Below are positions 62,638 through 64,000 of a stretch of 64,000 nt of DNA, piece after piece. The notes under the pieces were generated by a model that was given only the letters and a program-made list of their open reading frames with translations, did not search any database and was not told the DNA's origin. A program made the translations under genes and the position numbers. Source of the stretch: Thermococcus sp. (GTDB taxonomy: Archaea; Methanobacteriota_B; Thermococci; Thermococcales; Thermococcaceae); assembly GCF_027063845.1 (NCBI RefSeq), contig NZ_JAMOQU010000019.1:1-64000 (forward strand), written 5' to 3'. Each line of letters opens with the position of its first letter. The first letter of the stretch is position 1.

Positions 62638-63249
62638 GTGACGGAAATCAAGCGGGAACGAATTGTTATGCTGTCCTCGCTCTTTCTGGTCTTCCTAGGC
62701 CTTTTGACGGCTTTGCTTAACGGGAGGAGCGACCACATTTACCGAACCTTGCTGGCAATGGCTGGTCTCTCGGTTCCCTTAGTCCTTCCGAGAAGGCTTC
62801 CGAACCCTCCCGAGAAGCTCAGGCCATTTTTGGCTCCAGTTTACGATGAAAAGACTATGGCGGTTCTTTCCATCTTCATAGCGGTTCACGTTTCGCTCGT
62901 AAACGTCCCGTTTACGGACTACGACCTTTTTCACAGGGACTGGAGGAACGCGGATATGATAAGCCACTTTCTCGGGGGACTTACGGTGTGGCTTATTACT
63001 GCCGAAATTCTCTCGGGCTTGAGGTCTCTTGGGATTAGCCTCACGAGAGGGCAAATAGTTGCATATTCCTTCGTGGTCTTTTACGAGTTATCGCTCGGCT
63101 GGGAGATTGCGGAAAAGCTGAGCGAGAACTGGATTGGTTTCATAGCGGAGAGCACCGCTAACAAGTTGCGAGACCTGCTCATGGACACCCTCGGGGCGCT
63201 CTTCGGGCTCTGGATGGTCTGGAGGAGGGATTATCCGTTTCCATTGTAA
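62638..63249 (+). CDS. Multi-pass membrane protein (DUF2238/YjdF-like)
   Basis: 203 residues with about six TM helices. Segments DWRNADMISHFLGGLTVWLITAEIL and FYELSLGWEIAEKL followed by RDLLMDTLGALFGLWMVW match the pattern of DUF2238/YjdF-type proteins, with conserved Asp/Glu in the membrane. Start uncertain: GTG 62638 lies inside a GGTGA, ATG 62668 begins the first TM. Confidence 0.7.
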   Translation: MTEIKRERIVMLSSLFLVFLGLLTALLNGRSDHIYRTLLAMAGLSVPLVLPRRLPNPPEKLRPFLAPVYDEKTMAVLSIFIAVHVSLVNVPFTDYDLFHRDWRNADMISHFLGGLTVWLITAEILSGLRSLGISLTRGQIVAYSFVVFYELSLGWEIAEKLSENWIGFIAESTANKLRDLLMDTLGALFGLWMVWRRDYPFPL

Positions 63250-63259
63250 GCTGATGTAA

Positions 63260-63559
63260 TCACCCTATCCCCTCGAGCACGCTTTTGAGGGCCCTCAGGT
63301 ACCTCGCCGTCTCTTCCGCCCCCTTCTCCGTTATCCTCACCGCCGTTCTCGGCCTGTCGGCGAAGACCTTGTAGAGCTTTACGTAGCCCGCTTTTTCGAG
63401 GGTTCTTAGATGGGAGTCGAGGTTTCCCGGGGTTACCTCAAGAACTCCGAGGAGTTCCTTGAAGAGAACTTTTCCCCTCGGCAGGAGGTAGAGCATGATT
63501 CCCAGCCTTACGGGATTCCCGAGGACGTGGTTTCTCGTGAGCTCCCTGAGCGATTCCAT
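63260..63559 (-). CDS. Winged-helix transcriptional regulator (ArsR/MarR-like, DUF24/GntR-like small form)
   Basis: 99 residues: LGNPVRLGIMLYLLPRGKVLFKELLGVLEVTPGNLDSHLRTLEKAGYVKLYKVF is a winged helix, followed by DRPRTAVRITEKGAEE. Matches the small PadR/ArsR-like regulators next to membrane proteins. GGTGATAG precedes the ATG; four bp separate it from the upstream membrane-protein gene, forming an operon. Confidence 0.85.
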   Translation of the reverse strand: MESLRELTRNHVLGNPVRLGIMLYLLPRGKVLFKELLGVLEVTPGNLDSHLRTLEKAGYVKLYKVFADRPRTAVRITEKGAEETARYLRALKSVLEGIG

Positions 63560-63563
63560 CCTA

Positions 63564-64000
63564 TCACCGTTCGATTGCTTTGAATGCTGAATAGAGGTAC
63601 CAGAGTATTGTGAGGGCGAAGCTTAAGGCAACAGTGAAGCCGGCCCAAACCATGGCACCCGTTTCCATGTTCCACACGATTGGTATTCCCATCGCGGGTA
63701 TCAAAAACGAGGGGATTATTTCCCGCTCTACCCCACTGTATCTGGCAAAGACCAGCCACATACCGAAGATCGAGAGCGTTATGAAGCTCAAGAAGCCCAC
63801 TGCAAGGGCGGCGCCTTCACTCACACCTACTCCCATCCTTGGGATTATTCCCCATCCGAGGATTATTCCCGTTATCCAGGATACCATAACAAGGATTCCA
63901 CTGGTTTTTGACCCCTCAATTTCCCTTCCGGTAACCCTTCTGAGCCTTTTAAGTTTCTTCCAGATTCTCCCCGTGAAGACCATTGCAACGGCAAAGCCCA
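63564..64000 (-). CDS. Membrane protein cotranscribed with the HTH regulator (partial, 5' end outside window)
   Basis: At least four TM helices (ILVMVSWITGIILGWGII, ALAVGFLSFITLSIFGMWLVFA, FLIPAMGIPIVWNM, GFTVALSFALTILWYLYSAF) are visible, with a basic loop (RIWKKLKRLRRVTGRE) between. An ATG occurs at 63983, but the frame stays open with membrane-like residues (GFAVA) to the window edge, so the gene probably starts beyond 64000. Typical partner of a small winged-helix regulator; may be its sensor or target. Confidence 0.7.
   Translation of the reverse strand, partial: GFAVAMVFTGRIWKKLKRLRRVTGREIEGSKTSGILVMVSWITGIILGWGIIPRMGVGVSEGAALAVGFLSFITLSIFGMWLVFARYSGVEREIIPSFLIPAMGIPIVWNMETGAMVWAGFTVALSFALTILWYLYSAFKAIER

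Overview
The window is chromosomal DNA of a hyperthermophilic euryarchaeon of the Thermococcales, most likely a Thermococcus. The evidence is a cdc6/orc1-DP1-DP2 (DNA polymerase D) operon, RadA, NucS/EndoMS, an ADP-forming acetyl-CoA synthetase subunit, an archaeal triosephosphate isomerase, a CGP-CTERM surface protein, GGTGAT/GGTGGT ribosome-binding sites 2-7 nt before start codons, and inteins in DP2 and in a KlbA-type ATPase. Genes are densely packed with many ATGA-type overlaps. A few AT-rich genes (about 1544-2398, 15901-17202, 23734-25746, 30703-31470) stand out as likely acquired or fast-evolving.

Layout. 1-3.1 kb: end of a nucleotidyltransferase-like gene, tpiA, tRNA-Gln, a gene-poor stretch of hairpins, and two uncharacterised genes. 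3.1-15.7 kb: the replication region, with DP2 (intein-containing), DP1 and Orc1/Cdc6 transcribed leftward, then the origin (about 11.9-13.4 kb), a K+ channel and radA. Two extended origin recognition boxes (ORBs), inverted and with outward G-runs, flank an AT-rich segment at 13.0-13.3 kb. 15.7-20.2 kb: a SIR2-like probable defence gene, nucS, a PAC2-family chaperone and MTA phosphorylase. 20.3-27.7 kb: secreted nuclease, MTA/SAH deaminase-type amidohydrolase, DUF835 protein, macrodomain, PEGA surface protein and bifunctional NAD(P)HX repair enzyme. 27.7-41.3 kb: HTH regulators, ACD alpha subunit, an MBL hydrolase/exporter pair, a VapBC pair, DUF234 ATPase, TrpRS, FAH-family enzyme, Trm14-type methyltransferase and a circularly permuted GTPase. 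41.4-49.5 kb: a five-gene type IV pilus/type II secretion-like operon whose ATPase carries a class 2 (Ala1) intein. 49.4-57.4 kb: FKBP, DUF2118 protein, a MoxR/DUF58 membrane operon, a PfkB kinase and M32 carboxypeptidase. 57.4-64 kb: a second VapBC, ASCH protein, geranylgeranyl-reductase-like flavoprotein, pyroglutamyl peptidase, DUF460 protein, and an HTH/membrane-protein pair cut by the window edge.

The most striking pattern is that the ORB core TTCCAGTGGAAA is not confined to oriC. Exact or near-exact copies lie inside coding sequence (five in the DP1 linker region, four of them 93-195 bp apart in one orientation; also radA, the channel gene, nucS and others) and in the leaders or promoters of tpiA, MTA phosphorylase, trpS and the channel gene. 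This suggests a halo of Orc1-binding sites around the origin that could titrate Orc1 or couple it to transcription. No CRISPR array, rRNA or insertion sequence was found.
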